From: Amycolatopsis sp. DSM 110486
GTDB taxonomy: Bacteria; Actinomycetota; Actinomycetes; Mycobacteriales; Pseudonocardiaceae
Length of the DNA: 64,000 nucleotides
Direction: 5' to 3'
NCBI RefSeq assembly: GCF_019468465.1
Contig: NZ_CP080519.1
Coordinates: forward strand, 1,813,001 to 1,877,000
Shown here in pieces: positions 1 to 11,198 of the stretch (position 1 is its first letter; every line of letters begins with the position of its first letter). The notes under the pieces are model-generated. The model worked only from the letters and a program-made list of their open reading frames with translations, was not told the DNA's origin and did no database searches. The translations under genes and the position numbers were made by a program.

Positions 1-320
1 TTGAGCACGTCGGCCTCGAACCGCTGACCACCCGTCGCCACGGTGGCCACGGCGCCGTTGCGGCCGCACGTGGTGGCGCCGAGGCCGAACACCGCGACGT
101 CGCCGGTGTCGCCGCCGCTGGTGCGCGCGGTGGTGGGACCGTCGGCGTCGCAGCGGGCGAGGTCGCCGGTGACCACGTGCTGGTTGTCGACCAGGACGTC
201 GACGCTGCCCGACGAGCCCCAGCCGGTGGAGGTGGGGCCGTCGGCGAGCGCCGGGGCCGGTAGCCCCGCGGCGGCCGCGCCCAGCAGTGCCGTCGCCGTG
301 ACCAAGACCCGTCCGCGCAT
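1..320 (-). CDS. Secreted protein of unknown function, 3' part missing
   Basis: Partial gene that reads off the left edge of the window; about 106 residues are visible. From the ATG at 320 the protein opens with a Sec signal peptide: MRGR, a hydrophobic Val/Leu/Ala stretch, then a PAPALA-DGP cleavage-like site near residue 26. The mature part is rich in Gly, Thr, Ser and Asp and has cysteines near residues 57 and 85, which could form a disulfide. I recognise no domain. It is transcribed away from bioY, with which it shares a 178-bp divergent intergenic region. Export is well supported; function is unknown. Confidence 0.7.
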   Translation of the reverse strand, partial: MRGRVLVTATALLGAAAAGLPAPALADGPTSTGWGSSGSVDVLVDNQHVVTGDLARCDADGPTTARTSGGDTGDVAVFGLGATTCGRNGAVATVATGGQRFEADVL

Positions 321-447
321 CACCCGTGCTCCCTTCGACCTGTGGTTGCATCCTCGGCAGCAGGGCACCCCCACGAAACGTCACAACCCCTACACCACCC
401 GGACGAGTGGTGTGGTGAGGAACGCAACTTGTCGGGGAAACCCGGGG

Positions 448-459
448 TAACGAGCGTTA
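448..459. promoter_or_regulatory. Short palindrome upstream of bioY
   Basis: TAACG-AG-CGTTA, a 5-bp inverted repeat 40 bp before the bioY start and inside the divergent intergenic region. Biotin transport genes are commonly repressed by BirA- or BioQ-type regulators, so an operator is possible. I cannot match it to a named consensus. Confidence 0.25.
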
Positions 460-498
460 ACCTCCTCGAACGTCCGTTTTCGATCGTGGGAGGTCTCC

Positions 499-1089
499 GT
501 GTCGTCGCTGTCCCTCACCGGCCGCCGCCAGGTGCTGGCCGACCTCGTGCCCGGCGCCCTGGTGCGCGACCTGACGCTGGTCGCCGGCGGCGCCCTGCTC
601 ACCGGCGTGGCCGCGCAGCTGGTCATCCCCGTCCCGGGCAGCCCGGTGCCGATGACCGGCCAGACGTTCGCCGCGCTGCTCGTGGGCGCCTCGCTCGGCA
701 TGCGCCGCGGCGCCGCCTCGATGCTGCTGTACCTGCTCGTCGGCGCGGCCGGCGTGCCGTGGTTCCAGGGCGCGACGTCGGGGCTGTCCGGCGCTTCGGC
801 CGGGTACGTCGTCGGGTTCGTTTTCGCCGGTGCGCTCGTGGGCGCGCTCGCCCGCCGCGGTGGTGACCGCACTCCGCTGCGCACGGTGGGGACCATGGTG
901 CTCGGCAACGTCGTGATCTACGCGTTCGGCGTGCCGTGGCTGATGGCCGCCGCCGGCTTCGACTTCTCGACGGCGTTCGCCAAGGGCGTGGTGCCGTTCC
1001 TGATCGGCGACGCGCTGAAGATCGTGGTCGCGGCGGGTGTCCTGCCGCTCGCGTGGGCCGCGGTGGCGCGCCTGCACAAGGAAGACTGA
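499..1089 (+). CDS. bioY: Biotin transporter substrate-binding S component BioY
   Basis: 196-residue integral membrane protein, the usual BioY length. BioY is the biotin-binding S component of an energy-coupling-factor transporter, or works alone as a low-capacity biotin carrier. The sequence shows the family signature GSPVPMTGQTFAALLVG (about residues 50-66), the GxxLGxxRGxxS segment after it, and about six hydrophobic helices. The GTG start at 499 has a GGGAGGT ribosome site 4 bases upstream. No bioM/bioN (ECF ATPase and T component) genes lie nearby, so it must work alone or share an ECF module encoded elsewhere. The assignment is secure. Confidence 0.93.
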   Translation: MSSLSLTGRRQVLADLVPGALVRDLTLVAGGALLTGVAAQLVIPVPGSPVPMTGQTFAALLVGASLGMRRGAASMLLYLLVGAAGVPWFQGATSGLSGASAGYVVGFVFAGALVGALARRGGDRTPLRTVGTMVLGNVVIYAFGVPWLMAAAGFDFSTAFAKGVVPFLIGDALKIVVAAGVLPLAWAAVARLHKED

Positions 1090-1169
1090 GTGCGCGGCGC
1101 TCCGGCACGAGCGGCCCGTTCGTGCCGGAGCGCCAAACCTGTCGGCCCCGGCGGCTATCGTGTATCGCT

Positions 1170-3221
1170 GTGCCCGCTCGAAGTGATTTCCCCGGCGTCC
1201 TCGAACTCCTCACCCATGCTGTGGAGTCCGTGGGCGGAGCCGAGCGGCCGGGCCAGGTGAAGATGGCCGACGCCGTCGGCCACGCCATCCGCACCGGTGA
1301 ACACCTCGCCGTGCAAGCGGGTACGGGAACCGGGAAGTCGCTGGCGTACCTGGTGCCCGCGATCCGCCACGCGGTGGAGAAGGAAGCCACCGTCGTGGTC
1401 TCCACGGCCACGATCGCGCTGCAGCGCCAGCTCGTGGACCGCGACCTGCCGCGCCTGGCGAAGGCGCTGAAGAAGCCGCTGGGCCGCGAACCGACCTTCG
1501 CGATCCTCAAGGGCCGCCGCAACTACCTGTGCCTGCACCGGCTCGACACGGGCGCGCCCGACGAGCCCGAAGACGCGCAGCTGTTCGACCCGTTCGCCGT
1601 TTCCCGGCTGGGCAAGGAGGTCACGCGGCTGCACGAGTGGTCTTCGGACACCGAGACCGGTGACCGCGACGAGCTCGTGCCGGGTGTCTCCGACCAGGCG
1701 TGGCGCCAGGTTTCCGTGACCGCCAGGGAATGTCTCGGCGCGGCACGCTGCCCGATCGGCACCGACTGCTTCGCCGAACGCGCGCGGGCCGAGGCCGGGC
1801 GCGCGGATGTGGTCGTGACCAACCACGCGCTGCTCGCCATCGACGCGTTGCAGGGCTACCAGGTGCTGCCCGACCACGACCTCGTGATCATCGACGAGGC
1901 CCACGACCTGGTCGACCGCGTCACGTCCGTCGCCACGGGCGAGCTGACCAGCGCCATGGTGTCCGCGGCCGCGCGCCGCTGCGGGCGGCTGATCGACGCC
2001 GACGTGGCCGACCGCCTGCTGGAAGCGAGCGACGGCCTCGCGCTGATCCTCGACGATCTCCCGGCCGGACGGCTGGATACGCTGCCGCAGGCGCTGAACG
2101 GCGCGATCCCCGCGGTGCGCGACGCGGCGAAGGCCTGCCTGACGGCGCTGGGTTCAGACCGCAAGGAAGACGTCGACGGGGCCACCGCGCGCAAGCTGGC
2201 GCGCTCGCTGCTCGAAGAGGTGCACGACACCGCGGCGCGCCTGCTCGACGCGTACGACGAGGATCTGGCGCACCAGCGTGACGTCGTGTGGCTCACGGGC
2301 GACCGCTACTCGGCGAACCCGAGGCCGCCGGCGTTGAAGGTGGCACCACTGGGCGTCGCGGGGCTGCTGCGCGAGCGCGTGTTCAACCTCAACACCACTG
2401 TGCTCACCTCGGCGACGCTGACCCTGGGCGGCGAGTTCGACACCATGGCGCGGCAGTGGGGCCTGCCGCCGGGCGGCGCGCGCGTCACGAAGGCGCCCGG
2501 TACGGCCACGGACAAGGAAGCGCCGGCCGACGAGGACAAGGGACCGAAGTGGACGGGCCTCGACGTCGGCTCGCCCTTCGACCACCGGCGCAACGGGATC
2601 CTCTACCTCGCCAAGCACCTGCCGCCGCCGGGCCGCGACGGGCTGGCGGAGTCCACAATGGACGAACTCGCCGGATTGGTCGAGGCCGCGGGCGGGCGCA
2701 CGCTGGGGTTGTTCTCCTCGATGCGCGCGGCCAAGCAGGCCGCCGAAGCGATGCGCGAGCGGCTCGACTACCCGATCCTGTGCCAGGGCGACGACTCGAT
2801 GCCCACGCTGGTGCGCCAGTTCACCGACGAGCCGCGTACGTGCTTGTTCGGCACGCTCACGCTGTGGCAGGGCGTCGACGTGCCGGGGCCGTCGCTGCAG
2901 CTCGTGGTGGTGGACCGGATCCCGTTCCCGCGCCCCGACGACCCGGTGCTGTCGGCACGCCAGCGAGCCGTGGAAGCTCGTGGTGGCAACGGGTTCCTCA
3001 CGGTCGCGGCCACGCACGCGGCGCTGCTGCTCGCGCAGGGCACGGGTCGGCTGCACCGCTCGATGACCGACCGCGGTGTGGTCGCGGTGCTGGACTCGCG
3101 CCTGGCAACCGCGCGGTACGGCGGTTTCGTGCGCGCGTCGCTGCCGCCCTTCTGGCCCACCACGGATCCCCAGGTCGCACGCGACGCGCTGAAGCGGCTC
3201 GACGCGGCGGCGCCCGCGTGA
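1170..3221 (+). CDS. DinG/XPD-like ATP-dependent DNA helicase
   Basis: 683-residue superfamily 2 helicase of the DinG/XPD iron-sulfur type. Walker A is AGTGTGKS (about residues 49-56). The DEAH box is VIIDEAHDLVDR. Between them are cysteines in NYLCLHRL, ARECLGAARCPIG and DCFAER that fit the 4Fe-4S cluster of this family. Late motifs include GTLTLWQGVDVPG and QGTGRLHRS (motif VI). Such enzymes unwind DNA 5'-3' and remove R-loops or other obstacles. The open frame extends to 936, but homology begins at the GTG at 1170, 8 bases after a TATCGT -10-like hexamer, which suggests a leaderless transcript. One GTCCAYWRTGGAC palindrome lies inside (2651-2663). Confidence 0.9.
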   Translation: MPARSDFPGVLELLTHAVESVGGAERPGQVKMADAVGHAIRTGEHLAVQAGTGTGKSLAYLVPAIRHAVEKEATVVVSTATIALQRQLVDRDLPRLAKALKKPLGREPTFAILKGRRNYLCLHRLDTGAPDEPEDAQLFDPFAVSRLGKEVTRLHEWSSDTETGDRDELVPGVSDQAWRQVSVTARECLGAARCPIGTDCFAERARAEAGRADVVVTNHALLAIDALQGYQVLPDHDLVIIDEAHDLVDRVTSVATGELTSAMVSAAARRCGRLIDADVADRLLEASDGLALILDDLPAGRLDTLPQALNGAIPAVRDAAKACLTALGSDRKEDVDGATARKLARSLLEEVHDTAARLLDAYDEDLAHQRDVVWLTGDRYSANPRPPALKVAPLGVAGLLRERVFNLNTTVLTSATLTLGGEFDTMARQWGLPPGGARVTKAPGTATDKEAPADEDKGPKWTGLDVGSPFDHRRNGILYLAKHLPPPGRDGLAESTMDELAGLVEAAGGRTLGLFSSMRAAKQAAEAMRERLDYPILCQGDDSMPTLVRQFTDEPRTCLFGTLTLWQGVDVPGPSLQLVVVDRIPFPRPDDPVLSARQRAVEARGGNGFLTVAATHAALLLAQGTGRLHRSMTDRGVVAVLDSRLATARYGGFVRASLPPFWPTTDPQVARDALKRLDAAAPA

Positions 3222-3279
3222 CGGCGCGCACAACCCGGGCGGGTACGGTGAAGAGAACGAACACGACAGGGAGCACCGG

Positions 3280-3612
3280 TTGACCCAGGATTCGTCCAGC
3301 GCACGATCCCGGACCGTCAGTGTCGACGACACCGGGGTGCGGCGCCGTCTCGCCGATGGCAGCGAAGAGGCCGTCCAGTGGGCGGAGCTCTCGTCCGTGA
3401 TGGTCAGAGTGATCCCGGACGGCCCGTGGAACGAGGACGTGTTCTTCATGCTCGTCGGCAACGACGGCAGGGGCACGGCCGTCCCCAGTGGAGACCCGGC
3501 GGCCGACGCCCTCATCGAGCGCCTCCAGTCGCTGCCCGGCTTCGACAACGAGAAGTTCATCGAGGCCATGACCACGGACGCCGACCAGGCGTACGTGGTC
3601 TGGCAGAGCTGA
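3280..3612 (+). CDS. Conserved hypothetical protein, 110 aa
   Basis: Small soluble acidic protein, no signal peptide and no membrane segment. It has alternating hydrophobic/charged stretches (TVSVDDTGVRRRLADGSEE, WAELSSVMVRVIPDGPW) that look like a beta-rich fold, and a Trp near the C-terminus. It starts at a TTG 5-6 bases after a GGGAG ribosome site, 58 bp downstream of the helicase gene and on the same strand, so the two may be co-transcribed. A perfect terminator hairpin follows 17 bp after the stop. I recognise no functional motif. Confidence 0.75.
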   Translation: MTQDSSSARSRTVSVDDTGVRRRLADGSEEAVQWAELSSVMVRVIPDGPWNEDVFFMLVGNDGRGTAVPSGDPAADALIERLQSLPGFDNEKFIEAMTTDADQAYVVWQS

Positions 3613-3629
3613 CTTTCCAGCACAGAGCA

Positions 3630-3660
3630 GAGCCGAGGCCCTCGCGTGGGGCCTCGGCTC
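3630..3660. terminator. Hairpin terminator between convergent genes
   Basis: Perfect 12-bp stem (3630-3641 with 3649-3660, GAGCCGAGGCCC and its complement) around a 7-base loop, directly between the ends of the plus-strand 110-aa gene and the minus-strand osmC-like gene. No long T-run on either side. Its position suggests it stops transcription from both directions. Confidence 0.85.
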
Positions 3661-3668
3661 TTGCTGCG

Positions 3669-4073
3669 TCAGGCGGTCGGGAAGGACTCCGTGACGGGGA
3701 TGGCTTTCTTCAGCGTCCGGCTCACGGTGCACAGGCGGTCGATCGCGCGGTCCACCGCGGTTGCGAGGGCTTCGCGCTGTTCCGCGTCGAGCGAAGACAC
3801 GTCGACGTCGAAAGTCACGTGCACGCCGTCGAGCTCCGAAGCACCTTCGCGGCGATCAGCCGTGACGCCGACGCGGAACTTCGAGTCCTCGCCGATGCGG
3901 CGCGTGATCAGGTTCTCCGCGGTCACGGCGGAGCAGCCCGCGGTCGCGATCTGCAGCAGTTCGGCCGGCGAGAACGAGCCTTCCGCGCCCTTGCGCCCGA
4001 TTCGCACCTCCGCGCCGCGCTCGTTGCGTCCCACGAACTGGTGCTCGCCTTCGCGCTGCACTTCCAGGGTCAT
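3669..4073 (-). CDS. OsmC/Ohr family peroxiredoxin-like protein
   Basis: 134-residue OsmC-family protein. The family reduces organic hydroperoxides with two conserved cysteines as dimers in the cytoplasm. Both cysteines are visible: one in IATAGCSAVTAENL (about residue 58) and one in RLCTVSRTLKK near the C-terminus, with the usual N-terminal beta region (MTLEVQREGEHQFVGR). The frame extends upstream to 4151, but homology and a GAGGAG ribosome site 7-8 bases upstream support the ATG at 4073. Whether the substrate is hydroperoxide or the protein is a divergent OsmC homologue cannot be told from sequence. Confidence 0.88.
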   Translation of the reverse strand: MTLEVQREGEHQFVGRNERGAEVRIGRKGAEGSFSPAELLQIATAGCSAVTAENLITRRIGEDSKFRVGVTADRREGASELDGVHVTFDVDVSSLDAEQREALATAVDRAIDRLCTVSRTLKKAIPVTESFPTA

Positions 4074-4151
4074 CGCCCGCTCCTCACGACGTCGTCTACT
4101 GATCAAAACCGCAAGCGGCACACCGGTGTTCCGCGTCGAGACGCACCGCAC

Positions 4152-6148
<1,997 letters not shown>

Positions 6149-6210
6149 CTATCCCTCGTTCGGCGCTGTGCGAGCACGCTCAGTCTGGCGCGGATGACCG
6201 AGCGCAAAAA

Positions 6211-6249
6211 GGGCGCGTGCCCGGCTTCACACAAGCCGGGCACGCGCCC
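6211..6249 (-). terminator. Intrinsic terminator of ctaD
   Basis: Perfect 17-bp GC-rich stem (6211-6227 with 6233-6249) and a 5-base loop, 18 bp beyond the ctaD stop. In the minus-strand direction it is followed at once by TTTTT (complement of 6206-6210). This is a textbook Rho-independent terminator that isolates ctaD from serB. Confidence 0.95.
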
Positions 6250-6267
6250 TGATGATCAAACGGGCTT

Positions 6268-8040
6268 TTACTGCTCGCCCGAGTTGTCCTTGCCGTGGTC
6301 GCCCGGCATGGTCGCGTCGACCAGCTTCTGCGACGGCGCGGCCTGGTGGCGCGGCTTGCCGAAGAAGCCGATCTCACCTTCGGCGTGCATGCGCTCCACC
6401 ATGTGCGGGTAGTGCAGCTCGAACGCCGGGCGCTCGGAGCGGATGCGCGGCAGCTCGGTGAAGTTGTGCCGCGGCGGCGGACACGACGTGGCCCATTCGA
6501 GGGAGTTGCCGTAGCCCCAGGGGTCGTCGACCGTGACGATCTCGCCGTAGCGGTAGCTCTTGAACACGTTCCAGATGAACGGCAGCGTGGACGCACCGAG
6601 GATGTACGCGCCGATCGTGGAGATCGTGTTCAGCGTGGTGAACCCGTCGCTGGCCAGATAGTCGGCGTAGCGGCGGGGCATGCCCTCGGCGCCGAGCCAG
6701 TGCTGGACCAGGAACGTGCCGTGGAAGCCGATGAACGTCGTCCAGAAGTGCCACTTGCCGAGCTTCTCGTCCATCATCCGGCCCGTGATCTTCGGGAACC
6801 AGAAGTAGATGCCGGCGAAGGTGGCGAACACGATCGTGCCGTAGAGGACGTAGTGGAAGTGCGCCACCACGAAGTAGCTGTCCGACACGTGGAAGTCGAT
6901 GGCCGGCGCGGCCAGCAGGATGCCGGTCAGGCCACCGAAGAGGAACGTGACGATGAAGCCCATCGAGAAGATCATCGGCGTCTCGAAGGACAGCTGGCCC
7001 TTCCACATCGTGCCGATCCAGTTGAAGAACTTCACCCCGGTCGGGACCGCGATCAGGAAGGTCATGAAGGAGAAGAACGGCAGCAGCACGGCGCCGGTGG
7101 CGTACATGTGGTGCGCCCACACCGCCACGGACAGGGCCGCGATCGCCAGCGTCGCGAAGACCAGGCCCTTGTAACCGAACACCGGCTTGCGGCTGAAGAC
7201 CGGGAAGATCTCCGACACGATCCCGAAGAACGGTAGGGCGACGATATACACCTCTGGGTGACCGAAGAACCAGAACAGGTGTTGCCAGAGGATCACCCCG
7301 CCGTTGGCCGGGTCGAAGACGTGCGCTCCTAGATGCCGGTCCGCCAGCAGGCCGAACAGGGCCGCGGTCAGGATCGGGAACGCGAGCAGGATCAGGATGC
7401 TGGTGACCAGGATGTTCCAGGTGAAGATGGGCATCCGGTACATCGTCATACCCGGGGCGCGCAGGCAGACCACGGTGGTGACCATGTTGACCGCACCGAG
7501 GATCGTGCCCAGACCGGAGACGATCAGGCCGGAGATCCAGAGGTCGGCGCCGACGCCCGGCGAGTGGATCGCGTCCGACAGCGGGGTGTAGGCGAACCAG
7601 CCGAAGTCGGCGGCGCCACCCGGCGTCAGGAATCCGGAAAGGACGATCAGCCCACCGAAGAGGTAGAGCCAGTACGAGAACGCGTTGAGCCGCGGGAACG
7701 CGACGTCGGGCGAACCGATCTGCAGCGGCAGCACGAAGTTGGCGAACCCGAAGAGGATCGGGGTCGCGTACAGCAGCAGCATCACTGTGCCGTGCATGGT
7801 GAAGAGCTGGTTGTACTGCTCCTGCGACAGGAACTGCTGGCCCGGGCGGGCCAGCTCCGTGCGGATCAGCATGGCCATCGCTCCGCCCGCCATGAAGAAG
7901 GCGAACGAGGTGACCAGGTACATGATGCCGATCTGCTTGTGGTCCGTCGTGCGGAACAACCGCAGCAGGTACGAACCCTTAACCGTCTCGCGCGCGGGGT
8001 ATGGGCGCGTTGCGATCGGCTTGGGGGCTACGGCCGTCAC
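6268..8040 (-). CDS. ctaD: Cytochrome c oxidase subunit I (aa3 type)
   Basis: 590-residue, twelve-helix membrane subunit of cytochrome aa3 oxidase, holding heme a, heme a3 and CuB; it reduces O2 to water and pumps protons. Visible motifs include [20 protein letters not shown] (CuB His plus the Tyr of the His-Tyr crosslink), [10 protein letters not shown] (CuB His-His) and [12 protein letters not shown] (heme ligands). Homology starts at [20 protein letters not shown]; the GTG at 8040 has GGAGGCAGGA just upstream, so the longer frame to 8157 is not used. The other oxidase subunits are not in the window. Confidence 0.97.
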   Translation of the reverse strand: MTAVAPKPIATRPYPARETVKGSYLLRLFRTTDHKQIGIMYLVTSFAFFMAGGAMAMLIRTELARPGQQFLSQEQYNQLFTMHGTVMLLLYATPILFGFANFVLPLQIGSPDVAFPRLNAFSYWLYLFGGLIVLSGFLTPGGAADFGWFAYTPLSDAIHSPGVGADLWISGLIVSGLGTILGAVNMVTTVVCLRAPGMTMYRMPIFTWNILVTSILILLAFPILTAALFGLLADRHLGAHVFDPANGGVILWQHLFWFFGHPEVYIVALPFFGIVSEIFPVFSRKPVFGYKGLVFATLAIAALSVAVWAHHMYATGAVLLPFFSFMTFLIAVPTGVKFFNWIGTMWKGQLSFETPMIFSMGFIVTFLFGGLTGILLAAPAIDFHVSDSYFVVAHFHYVLYGTIVFATFAGIYFWFPKITGRMMDEKLGKWHFWTTFIGFHGTFLVQHWLGAEGMPRRYADYLASDGFTTLNTISTIGAYILGASTLPFIWNVFKSYRYGEIVTVDDPWGYGNSLEWATSCPPPRHNFTELPRIRSERPAFELHYPHMVERMHAEGEIGFFGKPRHQAAPSQKLVDATMPGDHGKDNSGEQ

Positions 8041-8176
8041 TCCTGCCTCCAACACTGAAACCTTGTGGTGGTCATCGTCCGGGTCGCCGCGGGTCGGGAC
8101 AGGCCCGATCCGACGGCTAGAGGGATGGTAGCCCTCGCTACCCACCGTCGCTCGCACCGGCTGGTTAGATCACCGC

Positions 8177-9004
8177 ATGGCCGACCCGTACACGGCTTCC
8201 GCGCTCCACGCGGCCCTCTCGGCGGCCCGCCGCCTCGGCCTCGCGACGGGGTCGGCCGAGGTCCTCCACGAACGCTCGAACGTGCTGGTGAGACTGGGTT
8301 CCGTCGTCGCGAGGGTGCCCGGGACGACACGCTTGCTGCGGCCCGACGCGACGGCCTGGCTCGAGCGCGACGTCGCCGTTTCGCGGCACCTCACGCAGAG
8401 TGGTGTGCTCGTCGTCTCACCCACCACGGATCCCCCGGCCGGGCCCCATTTCGCCGACGGGCTGCCGGTGACGCTCTGGCACTGGACGCCGCACGATCCG
8501 GACCATCGGCACACGCCGGGAGAAGTCGCGAGTTCACTCGCGACCGTCCACGCGGCACTGCTTGCCTATCCGGGTGAACTTCCCGTGCGCGGGCCCGTCG
8601 ACGAGCTGCTGGGCGCGCTCGACCGGCACGGCGCCACGATGGACGGTGCCGCGGATTCCCTGCGCGCCGAGGCGTTGCGGCTCGCGGAAGCGCTGCCGGC
8701 GGACCGGATCCAGGCCCTGCACGGCGATGCGCACCCGGGCAACGTCATCGCGACCGCGGAAGGGCCGTGCTGGCTCGATTTCGAGGACACCTGGCGCGGA
8801 CCGCTTGCCTGGGACCTCGCGATCCTGGCGAAACAGGGCGGACCGTCGTTCCTGGCGGCTTATCCGGACGCGGTGGATTCGGCTTCCGTCGAGGCGTGTC
8901 TGCGGTTGCGCGAGCTGTTCGTGGTGGTGTGGCGGTATTTGCTCGCGCTGCGCTGGCCCGCGCGGCTCGGCGAAGCGCGGGCGGCGCTGGCGGACTACTT
9001 CTAG
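8177..9004 (+). CDS. Aminoglycoside phosphotransferase-like kinase (APH family)
   Basis: 275 residues with the APH/choline-kinase fold. The catalytic loop is ALHGDAHPGNVI (about residues 177-188) and the metal-binding segment is CWLDFEDTWRGPLAWDLA. The N-terminal lobe has the nucleotide-binding beta region. These enzymes phosphorylate small molecules (antibiotics, sugars, amino alcohols); the substrate cannot be predicted. TTAGAT at 8165-8170 ends 6 bases before the ATG, so the transcript is probably leaderless. The stop codon overlaps that of the convergent hydrolase gene in a shared CTAG (9001-9004). Confidence 0.85.
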   Translation: MADPYTASALHAALSAARRLGLATGSAEVLHERSNVLVRLGSVVARVPGTTRLLRPDATAWLERDVAVSRHLTQSGVLVVSPTTDPPAGPHFADGLPVTLWHWTPHDPDHRHTPGEVASSLATVHAALLAYPGELPVRGPVDELLGALDRHGATMDGAADSLRAEALRLAEALPADRIQALHGDAHPGNVIATAEGPCWLDFEDTWRGPLAWDLAILAKQGGPSFLAAYPDAVDSASVEACLRLRELFVVVWRYLLALRWPARLGEARAALADYF

Positions 9005-9729
9005 GCGAACCAGCCGAGGATCGCTTCGACGACGCCCGCCGGGTCTTCGAGCGGCGTGAGGTGCCCGGCGCCGGGCAGGACGACGAGCCTGGCCTCGTCG
9101 AGGGCGTCGATCATCTTGCCGGCTTCCTCGACGGGGGTGAGCTTGTCCTCCTCGCCGACGATGACGAGCGCGGGCACGTCGGACTTGCGCAGCACGTCCA
9201 GCGAATCGGGCCGGTTGCGCATCGCGCGTGCCGCCCACGCGACCCCGGCAGGCGGCTGCGCGTCGATGAGCTCGCGTACGCGTTCGGCGGGTTCCTGGTT
9301 GTGCAGGAGGTTCGGCAGGTTCGCGTCGGCGAGCCAACCCTGGACGCCCTCGGCCTCGGCGCGCTCGGCGACCTTGAGGCGGTTCTCGGCCGCTTCGGGC
9401 GAGTCGGGCGTGGCTTTGGTGTCGATGAGCACGAGCCCCGCGACGCGCTCGGGGGCTGCTTTCAGCGCCGCGAGGGCGAGATAACCGCCCATGGAACAGC
9501 CGCCGAGCACCACTTCGTCGAGTTCCAGCCGGTCGAGCAGCGCGAGGACGTCGCGCGCGGCGTCGTCGAGGCTCGGCTCGCGGTCGGTCTCCGGCAGCGG
9601 GCTGCGGCCCAGGCCGCGCTGGTCCGGCGTGATCAGCCGCAGGCGCTCGGCCAGGGGCGCGCGGACGGGGTCCCACATGCGGGCGTCGAGGGGGAAGGCG
9701 TGCAGCAGGAGGAGCGGCAGTTCGGTCAT
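9001..9729 (-). CDS. Alpha/beta hydrolase
   Basis: 242 residues, alpha/beta-hydrolase fold. The oxyanion segment is LLLLHAFPLDARMW near the N-terminus. The nucleophile elbow is LGGCSMGGYLAL (Ser about residue 83). The acid lies in VPALVIVGEEDKLTP and the base in LPGAGHLTPLE. The family includes esterases, haloperoxidases and pimeloyl-type hydrolases; no substrate can be assigned. ATG at 9729, with a CAGAAT hexamer (complement of 9737-9742) 7 bases upstream, which suggests a leaderless start. Divergent from the GNAT gene. Confidence 0.87.
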   Translation of the reverse strand: MTELPLLLLHAFPLDARMWDPVRAPLAERLRLITPDQRGLGRSPLPETDREPSLDDAARDVLALLDRLELDEVVLGGCSMGGYLALAALKAAPERVAGLVLIDTKATPDSPEAAENRLKVAERAEAEGVQGWLADANLPNLLHNQEPAERVRELIDAQPPAGVAWAARAMRNRPDSLDVLRKSDVPALVIVGEEDKLTPVEEAGKMIDALDEARLVVLPGAGHLTPLEDPAGVVEAILGWFA

Positions 9730-9769
9730 GACGGCGATTCTGTCGGACCCCGCCGCTAGCGTGCCGGGT

Positions 9770-10279
9770 GTGCTGAGGGAGATGCCCAGGAAGATCGAGA
9801 CCTCGCGGCTCGTGCTGCACCCGTTCACCGAGGAGGACCGCGCCGCCGTCGTCGCCATCCAGACGGACCCGGCGACGCACCGCTTCAACCCGGACCCACC
9901 GGACACCCCGACCGGCGACCTGCTGTTCGACTCGTGGCTCGCCCACTGGGCCGAGCACGGGTTCGGGTACTGCGCCGTGCGGGAGCAGGGCGGGGCCGAG
10001 GTGCTGGGCCTGACGGGGGTGCGGCTGCGGCTGTTCCGGGGCGAGCGGGTGCTGAACCTGGCGTACCGCTTCGCGCCGTCGGCGTGGGGCCGGGGGTACG
10101 CCGTGGAGGCGGCGAGCGCCGCCGTGGAGTGGGCTGAGCGGGAGCTGCCGGAGATTCCGGTGCTGATCAGCGTGAACTCGACCAACGCGCCATCGCTGCG
10201 GGTGGTGGAGCGGCTGGGGTTCACGCAGTTCGAGGAGGAGGTGTACGAGGGGGCGGTTTCGCGACATTTCCGCCGGTGA
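9770..10279 (+). CDS. GNAT family N-acetyltransferase (RimJ/RimL type)
   Basis: 169 residues. Matches the RimJ-like acetyltransferase pattern: IETSRLVLHPFTEEDRAAV at the N-terminus, LAYRFAPSAWGRGYAVEA carrying the acetyl-CoA pyrophosphate loop, and SVNSTNAPSLRVVERLGF at the end. The family acetylates protein N-termini or small amines; the substrate is unknown. I chose the GTG at 9770 because TAGCGT (9757-9762) ends 7 bases upstream, as in other leaderless genes here. The ATG at 9782 is possible, but its GAGGGAG abuts the start codon and is too close to be a normal ribosome site. Confidence 0.83.
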   Translation: MLREMPRKIETSRLVLHPFTEEDRAAVVAIQTDPATHRFNPDPPDTPTGDLLFDSWLAHWAEHGFGYCAVREQGGAEVLGLTGVRLRLFRGERVLNLAYRFAPSAWGRGYAVEAASAAVEWAERELPEIPVLISVNSTNAPSLRVVERLGFTQFEEEVYEGAVSRHFRR

Positions 10280-10351
10280 GCTTCGGTGTGCTTCGAGGTC
10301 TTAGAGGGTTCCGGCACCGGTTCCCCGGCCGTCACCCGTTGCGGTTTCGGG

Positions 10352-10657
10352 CTACCAGCGCCGGTTCGGGCGCCGCCGGGCACGGGCGTCCCAGCAGGTG
10401 CGGTGCCAGTGGCGGCGGTCGGCGACGGAACCGGTTTCGTCGGCGGGCCACACGACGACGTGGGGCGTGCCGGGCCGGATCTCGTGGTCGCAGCCGGGGC
10501 AGCGGTACGTCTTGGTCGCGTGCGAGCCGGGCACGGTGCGCACCAGCCACTCGCCGTCGGGGCCGGACTCGGCGTGTGCCCAGCCGCTGGCCGCGCCGAG
10601 GTCGGGCTGCTCGTCACGACCATGCCGGTCTCTGCCGGGGCGATTGTGTCGGGGCAC
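10352..10657 (-). CDS. Conserved actinobacterial zinc-binding-like protein
   Basis: 101 residues. Two conserved parts are visible: GWAHAESGPDGEWLVRTVPG and YRCPGCDHEIRPGTPHVV, then HWHRTCW. The CxxC plus His/Cys set suggests one structural zinc site. Proteins of this kind are widespread in actinomycetes and are often auto-annotated as ATP/GTP-binding, for which I see no motif. The C-terminus is very Arg-rich (RARRRPNRRW). The GTG at 10657 is chosen because related proteins begin with PRxxRP; ribosome-site support is weak. The role is unknown. Confidence 0.78.
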   Translation of the reverse strand: MPRHNRPGRDRHGRDEQPDLGAASGWAHAESGPDGEWLVRTVPGSHATKTYRCPGCDHEIRPGTPHVVVWPADETGSVADRRHWHRTCWDARARRRPNRRW

Positions 10658-10738
10658 GGGAAACACGTTAACCGGCGGGATCGGTGGGCTGCAGAGCGTG
10701 GTCCACCTTGCCGCTCCGGCCTGACCGCGGCCGGCTGA

Positions 10739-10881
10739 TGCGAGCCACACCGCTGGATCTGGTCCGGCCAGATCGGCTTCCGCTCCGACGACGCCGAAGT
10801 GGTCCTCGGCCCGGGCGGCTTGATCACCAAGCCTCGCGGCGAGATGCACACCATGTGGATCGCCCGACCAGGTCTGCTGCG
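10739..10881 (+). pseudogene. Remnant of a cupin-domain protein
   Basis: In the frame starting at 10739 the translation reads EPHRWIWSGQIGFRSDDAEV and then GGLITKPRGEMHTMW, a characteristic double-stranded beta-helix (cupin) segment with the EMHTMW strand. A TGA stands directly upstream (10736-10738), there is no start codon or N-terminal half, and after about residue 47 the sequence stops resembling the family. The rest of the gap (about 10882-11198) has low coding quality on both strands. I read this as a decayed cupin gene fragment. Confidence 0.6.
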
Positions 10882-11198
10882 TGCCAGACCCGGTCGATCT
10901 GGCCGGCCTGGCGTGGTGCCGGTCGAGCAGCCCTCGCCGAACGCAGCCACACCGACCGATACTGGTTCGCTCCGCGCGACAAGCGGTTGCCGGCTGGGTA
11001 TGCCAGGCCGGCAAGTGAAGCTGGAAACACGTTGCCGGGTTTCCCGATCGCGGCCTTCGGGGCTCGGATCAGGTTGGCCGGCCCGGCAGGCTCAGGTTTG
11101 CCGCGCCGGCGACAAACCCAGACCGAGTCGGCTCAGCCGTGCGCGGGCCGCGGGTACCAACTGATCGCCCTGCCCGAGTGCCAACGCCATGAACCGCG

